The notes: generated by a model from the sequence alone, not told the origin. A stretch of 64,000 bases of DNA from Peristeroidobacter soli (GCF_004138485.1 NZ_ML142848.1:1524640-1588639); one strand, 5' to 3'. Shown: positions 8,699 through 17,706, numbered from the stretch's first letter. Translations and numbers: made by a program.

Positions 8699-9634
8699 AT
8701 GACTACATCACCGACGGCTCCATCCACTCAACGCGTCGCGCTTTCCCGCTTTCTCGGACCAAGGTTCTGGCCGATCTGGCTCGGGCTGGGCATCGTTCGC
8801 GCCCTGAATGTTTTGCCATTGCGCGCGCAGCTGGCGGTGGGGCGCGCGCTCGGACGGCTGGCGTATCGCTTCGCCCGACGGGATCGCCGCATCGCTGCCA
8901 TCAATATCGCGCTGTGCCTGCCCGGCCTGTCCCCGGCCGAGCGCGACGATCTGGTCCGCGAGCACTTCGAATCGCTGGGCTGCACGCTGCTCGAGACCGG
9001 CCTGGTCTGGTGGGCCAGCGAAGCGCGCCTGCGCAAGCTCATTCAGTTCGACGGCGAGGAACATTTGCGGGCCGCGCTGGCCAGGGGCCGTGGCGCGCTG
9101 ATGCTGAGCGCGCACTTCACCACCTTGGAAATGGGGGCGCGCGCGTTGACGCTGCTCGGTCCGACCAGCGTCATGTATCTCACGCCGAGCAATCCGCTGA
9201 TCGCCGAGCTGTCGCGCCGGAACCGTGAAAGACACACCGTGCAGGCGGTGACCAGCGAGCAGATCCGCGAGCTGCTGACCAATCTGAAGAACAATTTGCC
9301 GGTGTGGTACGCGCCCGATCAGCGCTACACCGGCAAGAACAGCGCGACCGTGCCGTTCTTCGGCGTGCCCGCCGCCTCCAACGTCGCCACGTCCCGACTG
9401 GCGAAGATCTCCGGCGCGCCGGTGCTCCCCTATTTCCCTGAACGCCGCGCCGACAACTCCGGCTATGTGATCGTCATTCATCCGCCGTTGGAGCCGTTTC
9501 CCTCCGACGACCCGGTGGCCGACACGCTGCGGTTTCATGAGCTGATCGAAGATCACGCCCGCCGCAACCCGGCGCAGTACCTGTGGACCTACAAGCGCTT
9601 CAAGCGCCCCGACTACGACCCGTATCGACGTTGA
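8699..9634 (+). CDS. LpxL/LpxM-family lipid A acyltransferase, first of two
   Basis: This 311-residue inner-membrane acyltransferase adds a secondary fatty acyl chain to the lipid A precursor. The membrane anchor is FWPIWLGLGIVRALNVLPLRAQLAVGRALG. The catalytic motif is HFTTLE (H-x4-E) in LSAHFTTLEMG, and the late family signatures are WYAPDQ and PFFGVPAASN. The ATG at 8699 is preferred, although a GTG at 8648 or ATG at 8666 would give a longer N-terminus. None has a good Shine-Dalgarno sequence. Its stop overlaps the start of the next, paralogous acyltransferase (TGATG), so the two are translationally coupled. It diverges from waaA over about 50 bp. Which acyl position it serves is not decidable here. 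Confidence 0.88.
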   Translation: MTTSPTAPSTQRVALSRFLGPRFWPIWLGLGIVRALNVLPLRAQLAVGRALGRLAYRFARRDRRIAAINIALCLPGLSPAERDDLVREHFESLGCTLLETGLVWWASEARLRKLIQFDGEEHLRAALARGRGALMLSAHFTTLEMGARALTLLGPTSVMYLTPSNPLIAELSRRNRERHTVQAVTSEQIRELLTNLKNNLPVWYAPDQRYTGKNSATVPFFGVPAASNVATSRLAKISGAPVLPYFPERRADNSGYVIVIHPPLEPFPSDDPVADTLRFHELIEDHARRNPAQYLWTYKRFKRPDYDPYRR

Positions 9635-10560
9635 TGAAGACGCTGTTGCCCCTGCTCCGCCCGCACTACTGGCCGACCTGGCTGGCCATTGGCATGCTCA
9701 AGGCGCTGCAACCGTTGCCCGTGCCCGTGCTCACTCTGCTGGGCCGTGCGCTCGGCAGTTTCGCCGTGCGGCTGCCCATGTCGTTCGTGCGCATCGCGCG
9801 GACCAACATTAACATCTGTCTGCCGGAGCTTTCCGATCAACAGCGCGAGTTGCTGCTGAAGGAACATTTCAAGAGCCTGGGCCTGGGCATTTTCGAGACC
9901 GCAATGGCGTGGTGGGGCTCGAACCGCCGCATCGCGCGCATCACTCAGCTCGAAGGCCGCGAGCATTTGCGCGCGGCCCTGGAACGAGGCAAGGGCGCCA
10001 TCCTGCTCAGTGCCCATTTCACCACGCTGGAAATCGGTGGGCGCGTGCTGTGCGATGAGTTGAAGCGCGAGATCAACATCATGTATCGCCCCACCGCCAA
10101 CGCGGTGCTGGAACGATTCCTGGCGAAAAATCGTATCGATCACACCAAGCGAGCCATCCAGCGCGACGACGTGCGCACTCTGATCACGGCGCTGAGAGCG
10201 AACGAGCCGGTGTGGTATGCCCCCGATCAGGCGTATCGCAAGAAAGGCGCGGAGATGGTGCCGTTCTTCGGCATCCCCGCCGCGACCAACACCGCCACTT
10301 CGCGTCTTGCCCGTATGACCGGCGCGGCAGTGCTGCCGTACTTTCAGGAGCGCCTGCCGAGTGGCGACTATCGGATGGTGATCTCTCCGATGCTGGAGAA
10401 CTTTCCCAGCGACGATCCGGTCGCGGACGCGCAGCGCTTCAACGCATTGATCGAATTGCAGGTCCGTCGCTTCCCCGAGCAGTACCTGTGGATCCACCGC
10501 CGCTTCAAAGGCCTGTCGCCGGACTACCCGGACTACTACAAGCGCAAACGCGCCCGTTAA
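9634..10560 (+). CDS. LpxL/LpxM-family lipid A acyltransferase, second of two
   Basis: This 308-residue paralogue of the preceding gene has the same layout. The anchor is MKTLLPLLRPHYWPTWLAIGM (shown in part), the catalytic H-x4-E motif is HFTTLE in LLSAHFTTLEIGG, and WYAPDQ and PFFGIPAATN follow. The ATG at 9634 overlaps the upstream TGA. Two secondary acyltransferases in tandem fit a lipid A with two secondary acyl chains, one each for the LpxL- and LpxM-type steps. The C-terminus (ending near residue 308) is Lys/Arg-rich. The stop overlaps the stop of the convergent kdkA gene by 4 bp. The pair looks like an old tandem duplication, since many identical blocks remain. Confidence 0.88.
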   Translation: MKTLLPLLRPHYWPTWLAIGMLKALQPLPVPVLTLLGRALGSFAVRLPMSFVRIARTNINICLPELSDQQRELLLKEHFKSLGLGIFETAMAWWGSNRRIARITQLEGREHLRAALERGKGAILLSAHFTTLEIGGRVLCDELKREINIMYRPTANAVLERFLAKNRIDHTKRAIQRDDVRTLITALRANEPVWYAPDQAYRKKGAEMVPFFGIPAATNTATSRLARMTGAAVLPYFQERLPSGDYRMVISPMLENFPSDDPVADAQRFNALIELQVRRFPEQYLWIHRRFKGLSPDYPDYYKRKRAR

Positions 10561-11318
10561 CCGGCCGCGTCCATCAGCCACTGCCACTGTTGCTCGCCGA
10601 ATCTCACATCGGCGCGCTGGCCTTTGATCTTTTCCAGCGAGCGTCGCAGGCGCGCCAGCACCGCTAGTTCCCACGCGCCTCGGGCCTCGATCCGACCGCG
10701 GTCGAAGTCGAGCAGATAAACCTGGGATAGGTTTTCGGCGAGCAGGATGTTGTTGGCGTTGAGATCGGCGTGATGCACGCCTTCGCGATGAAAGGCCCCG
10801 ACGGTCTTGCCGACCGCGCGCCAGCCCGCCTCGGGCAGATCGTGACCGGTGATCGTATCGGCGAGCGTGCGCGTGCCAGGCAACAGCTCGGTGATCAAGT
10901 CGGCACGATAAGTTAACAAGCCGCGAACGTAACGAGCCGCGATCGGCGCCGGCACCGGTAAACCCCGACGACGCAGCTCGGCAAGTAAGCGCCATTCAGC
11001 AAAGGAACGGGTTCGTGCCGCGCCGGACCAGAGATAGCTGTCCTGCGACAGCCTGGCGATCAAGCCGCCGCGCCGATAATGGCGCAGCACCCAGCGGACG
11101 CCTGCAACGCCCACATCCGAATTGGACCGATTCGAGTTGAAACCGGCCCCGCTCACATTCAATACGGCAATCGAGCTGCGCCCGCCCGCGATCTCCTCCA
11201 GCGCATTGCGCGACGCCCAGTGAGATCGCGAGAACAATTGTTCGTCTGGCTTACTTAGACGCGAGGCGTCGTATAGGATGCCGCCGCCGGCGGTGGCGAT
11301 GAATTGCTCGTCGGTCAT
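10557..11318 (-). CDS. kdkA: 3-deoxy-D-manno-octulosonic acid kinase
   Basis: This 253-residue small kinase of the KdkA/WaaP type phosphorylates Kdo on the nascent LPS. Visible features include LFSRSHWASRNALEE near residue 30 and RHYRRGG, typical of the WaaP/KdkA glycine/Arg region. The catalytic loop is HREGVHHADLNANNILL, with HxDLNxxN serving as a kinase-like HRD...N motif, and LLDFDRGRIE matches the metal-binding DFG-like motif. The ATG at 11318 is only 12 bp from the start of the divergent heptosyltransferase. An in-frame ATG at 11348 would make the two genes overlap. Family assignment is strong from motifs and from linkage to waaA. Confidence 0.88.
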   Translation of the reverse strand: MTDEQFIATAGGGILYDASRLSKPDEQLFSRSHWASRNALEEIAGGRSSIAVLNVSGAGFNSNRSNSDVGVAGVRWVLRHYRRGGLIARLSQDSYLWSGAARTRSFAEWRLLAELRRRGLPVPAPIAARYVRGLLTYRADLITELLPGTRTLADTITGHDLPEAGWRAVGKTVGAFHREGVHHADLNANNILLAENLSQVYLLDFDRGRIEARGAWELAVLARLRRSLEKIKGQRADVRFGEQQWQWLMDAAG

Positions 11319-11330
11319 TTCGGACGGCAA

Positions 11331-12398
11331 ATGTATAACGTCACTCATCCACCTGCCAGCGTCTGCATCCTGCGGCTCTCGGCGATCGGCGACACCTGCC
11401 ATGTGTTGCCGGTCATCCGCACGCTGCAGCGGGTCTGGCCCGACACACGGATCACGTGGGTCATCGGCCGCCTGGAAGCCAGGTTGTTCGGGCATTTGCC
11501 CGACGTCGAGTTCATCGTCGTCGACAAGCGCGAGGGCACACTGAAGGCGCGCAACAAGCTGAAGCAGCTGCTGCGCGGCCGGACTTTCGACGTGCTCATG
11601 CATATGCAGCTGTCGCTGCGCGCGAGCGTCCTTTCGACCGCCATTCCGGCAAAGATCCGGCTCGGCTTCGATCGCAGCCGGGCGCGCGAGATGCAGTGGA
11701 TGTTCACCAACCTGCGCATCGCGCCGGCCGCCCACCAGCACGTGATGGACAGCTTCTTCGGCTTCGCCGAGAAGTTCGACGTCTACGAGAAGCTGCTGCG
11801 CTGGGATATTCCACTCACCGCCGACGCCGTCGCCTACGCCGAGCGGGTCATTCCCCAGCCCGGCAACACCCTGATCATCAGCCCCTGCTCCAGTCATCAG
11901 CTGCGCAACTGGCGGGCCGAGTACTACGCCGAGGTCGCGGACTACGCGATCGCTTCGCTCGGCATGCGGGTGATTCTGTGCGGCGGCCCGAGCGACATCG
12001 AGCGGCGCACTGGCGAGCAGATCGTCGGGCTGATGAAGCAGAAATGCGAGAACACCATCGGCCAGGACACGCTGCTGCAGTTCTTCGCCACCCTGGAACG
12101 CGCGACGGCTCTGCTCACGCCCGACTCCGGCCCGGCGCACATGGGCACGGCTGCCGGCATTCCGGTGATCGGCTTGTACGCCGCGACCAATCCGGCGCGC
12201 AGCGGGCCTTATTTGAGCCGTCAGTGGTGCGTCGACAAGTACGACGTCGCCTCGCGCAAGCTGCTGGGCAAGCCCGCCGCCGAGATCCCCTGGACCACCA
12301 AAATCCAGCGTCCCGGCGTGATGGACCTGATCACCCCCGACGACGTCATCAAGAAGCTGCACGCGCTGCTGCTGAGCCTGGCGCGCCATAAGAAATAG
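11331..12398 (+). CDS. Glycosyltransferase family 9 (heptosyltransferase-like)
   Basis: This 355-residue GT-B enzyme of the WaaC/WaaF/RfaF family transfers heptose from ADP-heptose to the Kdo region or inner core. N-terminal ILRLSAIGDTCHVLPVIRTL is the family hallmark. The C-terminal half has ISPCSSHQLRNWRAEYYAEVA, ILCGGPSDIE, and the donor-binding TPDSGPAHMGTAAGIP followed by GLYAATNPARSGPY. The ATG at 11331 is preceded by GGACGG as a possible weak ribosome site. It leads a same-strand run of LPS genes to 14818. Heptosyltransferase I is the closest guess, but acceptor specificity cannot be told from motifs. Confidence 0.85.
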   Translation: MYNVTHPPASVCILRLSAIGDTCHVLPVIRTLQRVWPDTRITWVIGRLEARLFGHLPDVEFIVVDKREGTLKARNKLKQLLRGRTFDVLMHMQLSLRASVLSTAIPAKIRLGFDRSRAREMQWMFTNLRIAPAAHQHVMDSFFGFAEKFDVYEKLLRWDIPLTADAVAYAERVIPQPGNTLIISPCSSHQLRNWRAEYYAEVADYAIASLGMRVILCGGPSDIERRTGEQIVGLMKQKCENTIGQDTLLQFFATLERATALLTPDSGPAHMGTAAGIPVIGLYAATNPARSGPYLSRQWCVDKYDVASRKLLGKPAAEIPWTTKIQRPGVMDLITPDDVIKKLHALLLSLARHKK

Positions 12399-12415
12399 CG
12401 AGCCTGCCGGGCAGG

Positions 12416-13321
12416 ATGCCCGAACGCAGCAGGCACATGGACGTGCAGGACTGGCCATTGCCCGAGCACGCTGCGAAACTGGCGGTCATGGCCGACTCCA
12501 GTCAGCTCCCGAAGCTGCCCATCACCCTCCTGATCATCGCGCGCAACGAGGCGTCCGCGATCGGCCGCTGCCTGGACAGCGTGCCGTTCGCCGCCGAAAA
12601 ACTGGTGATCGACTCGGGCAGCACCGACGGCACGCAGGAAGTGTCGCAACGGCACGGCGCCCGGGTGGTCTTTCAGGAATGGCTGGGCTTCGGACCGCAA
12701 CGCAATTTCGCCAGCCTTCAGGCCAGCCACGACTGGATTCTGGTGCTCGATGCCGACGAAGCCCTGTCGCCCGAGCTCGCCAACGAACTGCGCGAGCGCC
12801 TGCCCCAGCTGATGCAGTCATCGAATGCCGGTGCAATTCTGCGGCGACAGACCTGGTACATGGGCGCGCCGATGCGCTGGTATCGTCCGATGGTTGGCGA
12901 GCGCATGGGCCGCCTCTATCATCGCGGCCGCGCGCGCTGGACCGACGTGCGCGTGCACGAGTCACTGCGCTTCGAGGGGCCGACGCCGACGCTCAAGCAT
13001 CCGTTCATTCACTTGAACAATCCAACCCTGGTGCACAAGCAGCTCAAGACGTTGCGTTACGCCGAGCTGAAGGCACGGGACTGGCTGGATCGCGGCAAGC
13101 CGGTGAACATGTGGCTGACGCCGTTTGTTTATCTGACCGCGTTCATCAAGGACTACTTTCTGCGACTGGCGTTTCTCGACGGTTGGCGCGGCTTCATCGT
13201 GTCGCAGACCGCCGCGACGTATGCCGCTTACAAGCGCATGCGTTACTACGAGATGCGCCGGAATCCCGAATCGCGTGACATGGCCGCCAACTTGCTACAC
13301 GGATACGGACTGGACCCCTGA
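12416..13321 (+). CDS. Glycosyltransferase family 2, WaaE/KdtX-like core glycosyltransferase
   Basis: This 301-residue GT-A enzyme resembles WaaE, the LPS inner-core beta-1,4-glucosyltransferase. LPITLLIIARNEASAIGRCLDSV opens the nucleotide-binding fold (given here from about residue 34). VIDSGSTDGTQEV follows, and the metal-binding DxD region is ILVLDADEALSPEL. The C-terminal part (LKHPFIHLNNPTLVHKQ, then DYFLRLAFLDGWRGF) fits the family, whose members end with a hydrophobic amphipathic stretch. The start is uncertain: ATGs at 12416, 12437 and 12488 are all in frame and none has a good Shine-Dalgarno sequence. The 12488 start would give 277 residues, nearer the usual size. It follows the GT9 gene by 17 bp. 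Confidence 0.83.
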   Translation: MPERSRHMDVQDWPLPEHAAKLAVMADSSQLPKLPITLLIIARNEASAIGRCLDSVPFAAEKLVIDSGSTDGTQEVSQRHGARVVFQEWLGFGPQRNFASLQASHDWILVLDADEALSPELANELRERLPQLMQSSNAGAILRRQTWYMGAPMRWYRPMVGERMGRLYHRGRARWTDVRVHESLRFEGPTPTLKHPFIHLNNPTLVHKQLKTLRYAELKARDWLDRGKPVNMWLTPFVYLTAFIKDYFLRLAFLDGWRGFIVSQTAATYAAYKRMRYYEMRRNPESRDMAANLLHGYGLDP

Positions 13322-13331
13322 ATATCATAAA

Positions 13332-14363
13332 GTGACAAAACACTATCTTCTCTACGGCTCGGAGCGTTACGCGCTCGCCATTCTTCGTCCTCTGCAGGAA
13401 GCGATCCGCGCGCGCGGACACAAGGCCGCCTGGTTCTTCGACGGCCCGGGCGGTGAAGAGCTCCGCCCCGATGAAACATTCCTGCGTACGACGCGCGAAG
13501 TGCGCGAGTTCGCGCCCATCGCGGTGCTCACTTCCAGCAACGCCGTGCCGCATTTCTTTCCGGGCGTGAAGGTCGAAGTGTTTCATGGCTTCGACGCCGG
13601 CAAGCCGCGCCACATTTATATTCGCGGCTTCTTCGATCTGTACTGCACGACCGGTGCGCGCGACACGCAATCGTTCACCGAAATCTCGCGCAAGCTGGGA
13701 CACTTCGCCGTCAAGGAAACCGGCTGGCCCAAGCTCGATCCGTTCATGCGCGAGCATGGCGCCCCCGAACCGCCGCCGGTTCGGCCGCAGCCGGTGATTC
13801 TGTATCACTCGACGTTCTCGCCTTCGTGGAGCGCGGCCGCCATTCTCTACGACAACATTCGTGAGATGTCGCGCACCGGCCGCTGGCGCTGGATCGTGAC
13901 TCTGCATCCGAAGAGCGCGCCCGAGACGGTTGCCAGGTACAAGGCATTGGAGAATGACTATCTCCGCTTCGCCACCGAAGACAACATTCTCGACCTGTTC
14001 CCGCAGGTGGACATGATGATCTCGGACACCTCGTCCGCGCTGAACGAGTTCCTGCTGACCTACAAGCCGGTCGTCACCTTCAAGAACCGCCGGCCCGGTC
14101 CGCAACTGATCGATATCGACTCGCCGGAGCAGTTGCAGCCTTCGATCGAGAAGGCTCTGTCGCGCCCGCCACAGCTGATGCAAGCGATCCGCGAGTACGC
14201 CGACTCCATCCATCCTTACCGCGACGGTCACTCGAGCGAACGAGTGCTCGACGCGGTCGACCAGTTCATCGCCGCCGGTGCCCGCAATCCCAAGCCGAAA
14301 CCCGGCAACTGGTGGCGTAAACTCAAGATCCGCAAACGCCTGGGCTATTGGGGGCCGAGCTGA
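13332..14363 (+). CDS. CDP-glycerol glycerophosphotransferase-like protein in LPS cluster
   Basis: This 343-residue protein is related to the TagB/TagF family, which moves glycerol-phosphate from CDP-glycerol. It lacks membrane segments. The GT-B layout shows YLLYGSERYALAI at the start, HGFDAGKPRHIYIRGFFDLY mid-N-domain, and GWPKLDPF. The conserved C-terminal nucleotide-binding part is LYHSTFSPSWSA, VTLHPKSAPETV and MMISDTSSALNEFLL followed by YKPVVTF. The latter matches the SDxSS...E pattern of teichoic-acid polymerases. The GTG at 13332 is the only start between the upstream stop and the domain. Linkage to Kdo/core genes suggests glycerol-phosphate, or another polyol- or sugar-phosphate, decorating the LPS. 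The substrate is inferred. Confidence 0.75.
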   Translation: MTKHYLLYGSERYALAILRPLQEAIRARGHKAAWFFDGPGGEELRPDETFLRTTREVREFAPIAVLTSSNAVPHFFPGVKVEVFHGFDAGKPRHIYIRGFFDLYCTTGARDTQSFTEISRKLGHFAVKETGWPKLDPFMREHGAPEPPPVRPQPVILYHSTFSPSWSAAAILYDNIREMSRTGRWRWIVTLHPKSAPETVARYKALENDYLRFATEDNILDLFPQVDMMISDTSSALNEFLLTYKPVVTFKNRRPGPQLIDIDSPEQLQPSIEKALSRPPQLMQAIREYADSIHPYRDGHSSERVLDAVDQFIAAGARNPKPKPGNWWRKLKIRKRLGYWGPS

Positions 14364-14425
14364 CCCCGCCGGCCCGCTTTTCCTGACGGCGCGCAGCGCC
14401 CTTAAATATTTTCTCCGTGGTCACC

Positions 14426-14818
14426 ATGAGCACCGAAATCAAAGTTCCCATCTCCCCCGGCGAGCTGATCGACAAGATCACCATCCTGGAGATCAAGGCC
14501 GCCAACATCAGCGACGTGACCAAGCTGGCCAACGTCAAAGTGGAGCTGCAGCTGCTGCAGGAAACCTGGCAGGCCTCGGCCTATGCCTCGAGCAACATCG
14601 ACGCGGAATGGAAACAGCTGCGCGACGTGAACAAGAAGCTCTGGGACATCGAGGACGACATCCGCGACAAGGAGCGGCAGCGCAAATTCGATCAGGAGTT
14701 CATCGAGCTGGCGCGCGCCGTCTACATCAACAACGACGAGCGCGCGGCCGTGAAGAAGACGATCAACACCAAGCTGGGTTCGAAGATCGTCGAAGAGAAG
14801 AGTTACGCGAAGTATTGA
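14426..14818 (+). CDS. DUF6165 family protein
   Basis: This 130-residue acidic/basic helical protein has no signal or membrane segment. The opening EIKVPISPGELIDKITILEIK, followed by a helix-rich body with LWDIEDDIRDKERQRKFD and YINNDERAAVKKTINTKLGS, matches the DUF6165 family. That family often travels with glycosyltransferases in surface-polysaccharide loci, and its molecular role is unknown to me. The ATG at 14426 is used; a GTG at 14417 is the alternative. It is the last gene of the LPS run and sits 62 bp after the CDP-glycerol transferase-like gene. A coiled-coil-like heptad pattern around residues 55-95 suggests oligomerisation or protein binding. Confidence 0.75.
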   Translation: MSTEIKVPISPGELIDKITILEIKAANISDVTKLANVKVELQLLQETWQASAYASSNIDAEWKQLRDVNKKLWDIEDDIRDKERQRKFDQEFIELARAVYINNDERAAVKKTINTKLGSKIVEEKSYAKY

Positions 14819-14834
14819 AGCGGCGGTTCCCGGT

Positions 14835-15389
14835 TCAGACCGGGAACACCGCCATGCTGACAGTGGCCAGGGTCGCGCCGATGATGGCACCAGCAGCCAC
14901 ATCGGTCGGGTAGTGCAGGCCCAGCACTACGCGTGACGCCGCCACCAACGTGGCGAACGGCACCAACAACCAGGCCAGCTCCGGATAGCTGGAGACGGCC
15001 AGGATCGTGAAGCTCACCGCATGCAGCGTGTGGCCCGACGGGAAGCTGTAACGGTCCAGCGCCGGCGTGCCGGGCACGATGCCCGCGAGCGAAATATACG
15101 GACGCTCGCGCACCAGGCGAGACTTCAGGTACTTGTACAGCAGCACCCCGACAATGCCGACCACCGCCATCCGTACCGAGGGCATGACGGCCGATTCGCC
15201 ATAAATCGCCGGCAGCAGGAAGATCAGGATGTACCAGAACACACCGTCGCCGAGCTTGCTGACGGCGGCGAACAGGTCACGGACGATGCGCCGCCGCTGG
15301 CAGCCTCGGTTCAGGCGCAGGCACCACGCGTATTCGTACGCGTCGACTCTGCGAAATATTCCGTCCACTCGTGCCGTAGTCATGGTCAT
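14835..15389 (-). CDS. PAP2-superfamily membrane phosphatase
   Basis: This 184-residue integral membrane lipid phosphatase has all three PAP2 motifs. They are KSRLVRERP (K-x6-RP), PSGH in SFPSGHTLHAVSF, and SRVVLGLHYPTDVAAG (SR-x5-H-x3-D). About five hydrophobic segments surround them. Family members dephosphorylate undecaprenyl diphosphate, phosphatidylglycerol phosphate or lipid A. The ATG at 15389 has GAGG 8 nt upstream; an upstream GTG at 15398 is less likely. It is convergent with the LPS gene run and divergent from the two-component pair at 15605. Substrate choice among lipid phosphates is open, with lipid A or undecaprenyl diphosphate the likeliest from context. Confidence 0.85.
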   Translation of the reverse strand: MTMTTARVDGIFRRVDAYEYAWCLRLNRGCQRRRIVRDLFAAVSKLGDGVFWYILIFLLPAIYGESAVMPSVRMAVVGIVGVLLYKYLKSRLVRERPYISLAGIVPGTPALDRYSFPSGHTLHAVSFTILAVSSYPELAWLLVPFATLVAASRVVLGLHYPTDVAAGAIIGATLATVSMAVFPV

Positions 15390-15604
15390 GGCAGACACCT
15401 CGCGCGATGAGTTCGCGCAGTGTCAATTTGCGCTCGGCATGCTGCGACAGCTTGACGAAGCCGTGACATTTGTGTGATGGCGGACCCGAAAACCGCGTTT
15501 GGATCACGTTTTTCAGGTATTTGCCGAGAACGGGGCGCGTTCCCGTACAATGTGACAACGATGTTTCAACGTGACCGAACCTATCCCGGCCGATATTTCC
15601 GCGC

Positions 15605-16291
15605 ATGCGCCTGCTCCTGATCGAAGACCACCGTGACATCGCCGCCAACATCGCCGAGTTCTTCGAGGCGACCGGCGACACTGTCGAACATGTGCTCGAT
15701 GGCGAGCGCGGCCTGCAATTGGCGCTGAATCAGAGCTACGACGCCATCGTGCTCGACCTGATGCTGCCCAGCCTGGACGGCCTGTCGCTGTGCCGGCAGC
15801 TGCGGCAGGCCGGTCACACGCGCGTGCCGGTGCTGATGCTGACCGCGAAAGATCTGCTTCAGGACAAGATCGAGGGCTTCGAGGCCGGCGCCGACGACTA
15901 TCTGGTCAAACCGTTCTCGCTGGCCGAGCTCGACGTGCGCTTGAAAGCACTGATCCGTCGCGCGACCGTGGCGCCCGCTCAACGCTTGCTGACCGTCGGC
16001 GATCTCACATTCGATCTGGATACGCTGGAAGCCGAACGGGGTGGAGAACGAGTCAAGCTCAACCCGACCACCCGTCGGCTGTTGATCGTTTTGTTACAGA
16101 ACTCGCATCGGGTGGTCACGCGCCAGGAGCTGGAGAAGGAGCTGTGGGGCGATCAGCCGCCGCAGGGCGACTTCCTCCGCGCGCACATGCATGCGCTGCG
16201 CACGGCCATCGACAAGAACTTCACGACCAAGTTGTTACATACCGTCCATGGCACCGGTTATCGACTTTCGGCGGAACCGCCTCGTCCGTAA
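15605..16291 (+). CDS. OmpR/PhoP-family response regulator
   Basis: This 228-residue regulator has a receiver domain (residues 1-115) joined to a winged-helix DNA-binding domain (about 128-225). The acidic pocket is E7/D8, the phospho-acceptor is D51 (IVLDLMLP), the Thr is in MLTAKD, and the Lys in LVKPF. The winged helix contains LNPTTRRLLIVLLQN, the ELEKELWGD stretch, and the recognition region FLRAHMHALRTAIDKNF through the terminal beta wing HGTGYRL. The gene overlaps the downstream histidine kinase by 44 bp, so the two form a cognate pair. Target genes are unknown; the divergent PAP2 phosphatase is a natural candidate. No Shine-Dalgarno sequence is evident before the ATG. Confidence 0.9.
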   Translation: MRLLLIEDHRDIAANIAEFFEATGDTVEHVLDGERGLQLALNQSYDAIVLDLMLPSLDGLSLCRQLRQAGHTRVPVLMLTAKDLLQDKIEGFEAGADDYLVKPFSLAELDVRLKALIRRATVAPAQRLLTVGDLTFDLDTLEAERGGERVKLNPTTRRLLIVLLQNSHRVVTRQELEKELWGDQPPQGDFLRAHMHALRTAIDKNFTTKLLHTVHGTGYRLSAEPPRP

Positions 16292-17594
16292 GCTCGGCGA
16301 GCTGATCGCGCACCTCAGCCTGCGCGCGCGCATCGCCGGCACGATGATCGCGTTGCTGGCGGTCGCCGGCTTGATCCTGAGCGGCTGGGCCTATCTCGCC
16401 GACGAGCGTTTGAAACGAAACATCACGCTCGACCTGCTCTCCGAAGAGCTCACGCACTTCGAGCAGCGCCTGCATGCGGACCGCGGCGCTGAACCGTTGC
16501 GCTCGGCGCGCCTGAGCATTTACCGATCCAGCGATCTGGCCGAGCTGCCGCGACACATCGCCATGCTCAAGCCCGGCGAAATGCATCGGGTGCGCTCGGG
16601 CAAACGGTTGCTCGACGTGCTGGTCCGCGACGGCGATTTCGGCCGGCTCTACATCACCTACGATGTGACCGCTTACGCGACTCAGGAAAAGATCGCGCTA
16701 TTGGTGCTGGGCTTGGGCGTGGTCGGCGTCGTTCTGGTCGCCGGTGCCGCCGCCACCGCGATCTCGCGTCGGCTGGTCGAGCCGGTGACCGTGCTCGCCG
16801 ACCGGCTCACTCAGATCGATCCGGGCCAGCGGCACGTGCGCATCGGCGCGCAGTTCGCAGGCAACGAGCTCGAACCCATCGCGCGCTCCATCGATACATT
16901 CATGGAACGGCTCGACGGCTTCGTCGAACGCGAGCAGTCCTTCACCGCCACCGCCAGCCACGAGTTGCGCACGCCGCTCGCGGTCATGCGCGGCGCCGTG
17001 GAGTTGCTCGAAACGCAGACCGCCGGGCGCCCCGGGGCCGGCAAGGCCATCGCCCGCATTCAACGCGCCGTGCGCGAAATGACTGAATTCACCGACGCGC
17101 TGCTGGCCCTGTCTCGCGAGCCGCAGCTGGTCGCGCCGGCCGAAACGACCTGCGACGTGTACTCAGTGCTGGCGCGCGTGGTCGAGGACCAGCGCAGTGT
17201 TGCACCAGAAAAGCACATCGTCGTGGACCTTCACGGCGGCCCGGTGCGGGTCGCGGCCCCGGAAAGCATGGTGGCCATGACCCTGGGCAACCTGGTCCGC
17301 AACGCCGTCCAGCACGGCACTGGCACCGAGATCCTGTGCCGCTCACAAGGCCGCGAGCTGGTGGTCAGCAATGAGGGCGCTTTGCCTGCCGGACTCCCGC
17401 GGGATTTCCCCGGCCATGCTCCTTCCGTCGCACAGCCTTTGGGTCAGCTGGAAAACATCCCACCGCGCTTCACATCGCATCCTGGCGGGCACGGCATGGG
17501 CCTGTACCTGGTCAGGCGGATCTGCGAGCGCTATGGCTGGGCGATCCGGCTGGAAAACGCCGGCTCCGGCGTGACCGCCACAGTGAATTTCTGA
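16248..17594 (+). CDS. Membrane sensor histidine kinase
   Basis: This 448-residue class I histidine kinase is the partner of the OmpR-type regulator it overlaps. The first membrane segment is at about residues 30-50 ([20 protein letters not shown]). A short periplasmic sensor of about 100 residues follows, then the second membrane segment ([20 protein letters not shown]). A HAMP region comes next, then the H-box [16 protein letters not shown], the N-box [12 protein letters not shown] and a G-box [13 protein letters not shown]. The small sensor domain has no recognisable fold. The start at 16248 ([10 protein letters not shown]) lies inside the regulator gene. The stimulus is unknown; envelope stress or cationic peptides would fit similar small-sensor kinases but are not shown by the sequence. 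Confidence 0.87.
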   Translation: MAPVIDFRRNRLVRKLGELIAHLSLRARIAGTMIALLAVAGLILSGWAYLADERLKRNITLDLLSEELTHFEQRLHADRGAEPLRSARLSIYRSSDLAELPRHIAMLKPGEMHRVRSGKRLLDVLVRDGDFGRLYITYDVTAYATQEKIALLVLGLGVVGVVLVAGAAATAISRRLVEPVTVLADRLTQIDPGQRHVRIGAQFAGNELEPIARSIDTFMERLDGFVEREQSFTATASHELRTPLAVMRGAVELLETQTAGRPGAGKAIARIQRAVREMTEFTDALLALSREPQLVAPAETTCDVYSVLARVVEDQRSVAPEKHIVVDLHGGPVRVAAPESMVAMTLGNLVRNAVQHGTGTEILCRSQGRELVVSNEGALPAGLPRDFPGHAPSVAQPLGQLENIPPRFTSHPGGHGMGLYLVRRICERYGWAIRLENAGSGVTATVNF

Positions 17595-17706
17595 GCGTCG
17601 GTCGACTACCACGCTCCAGGCCGGGACCGGCCCGGTTGTGATAGCATGCCGGCCCCCAAAATACCGGCAACCCACCTCTTACGAACCAGCTCCACGGAGT
17701 TCGTCG

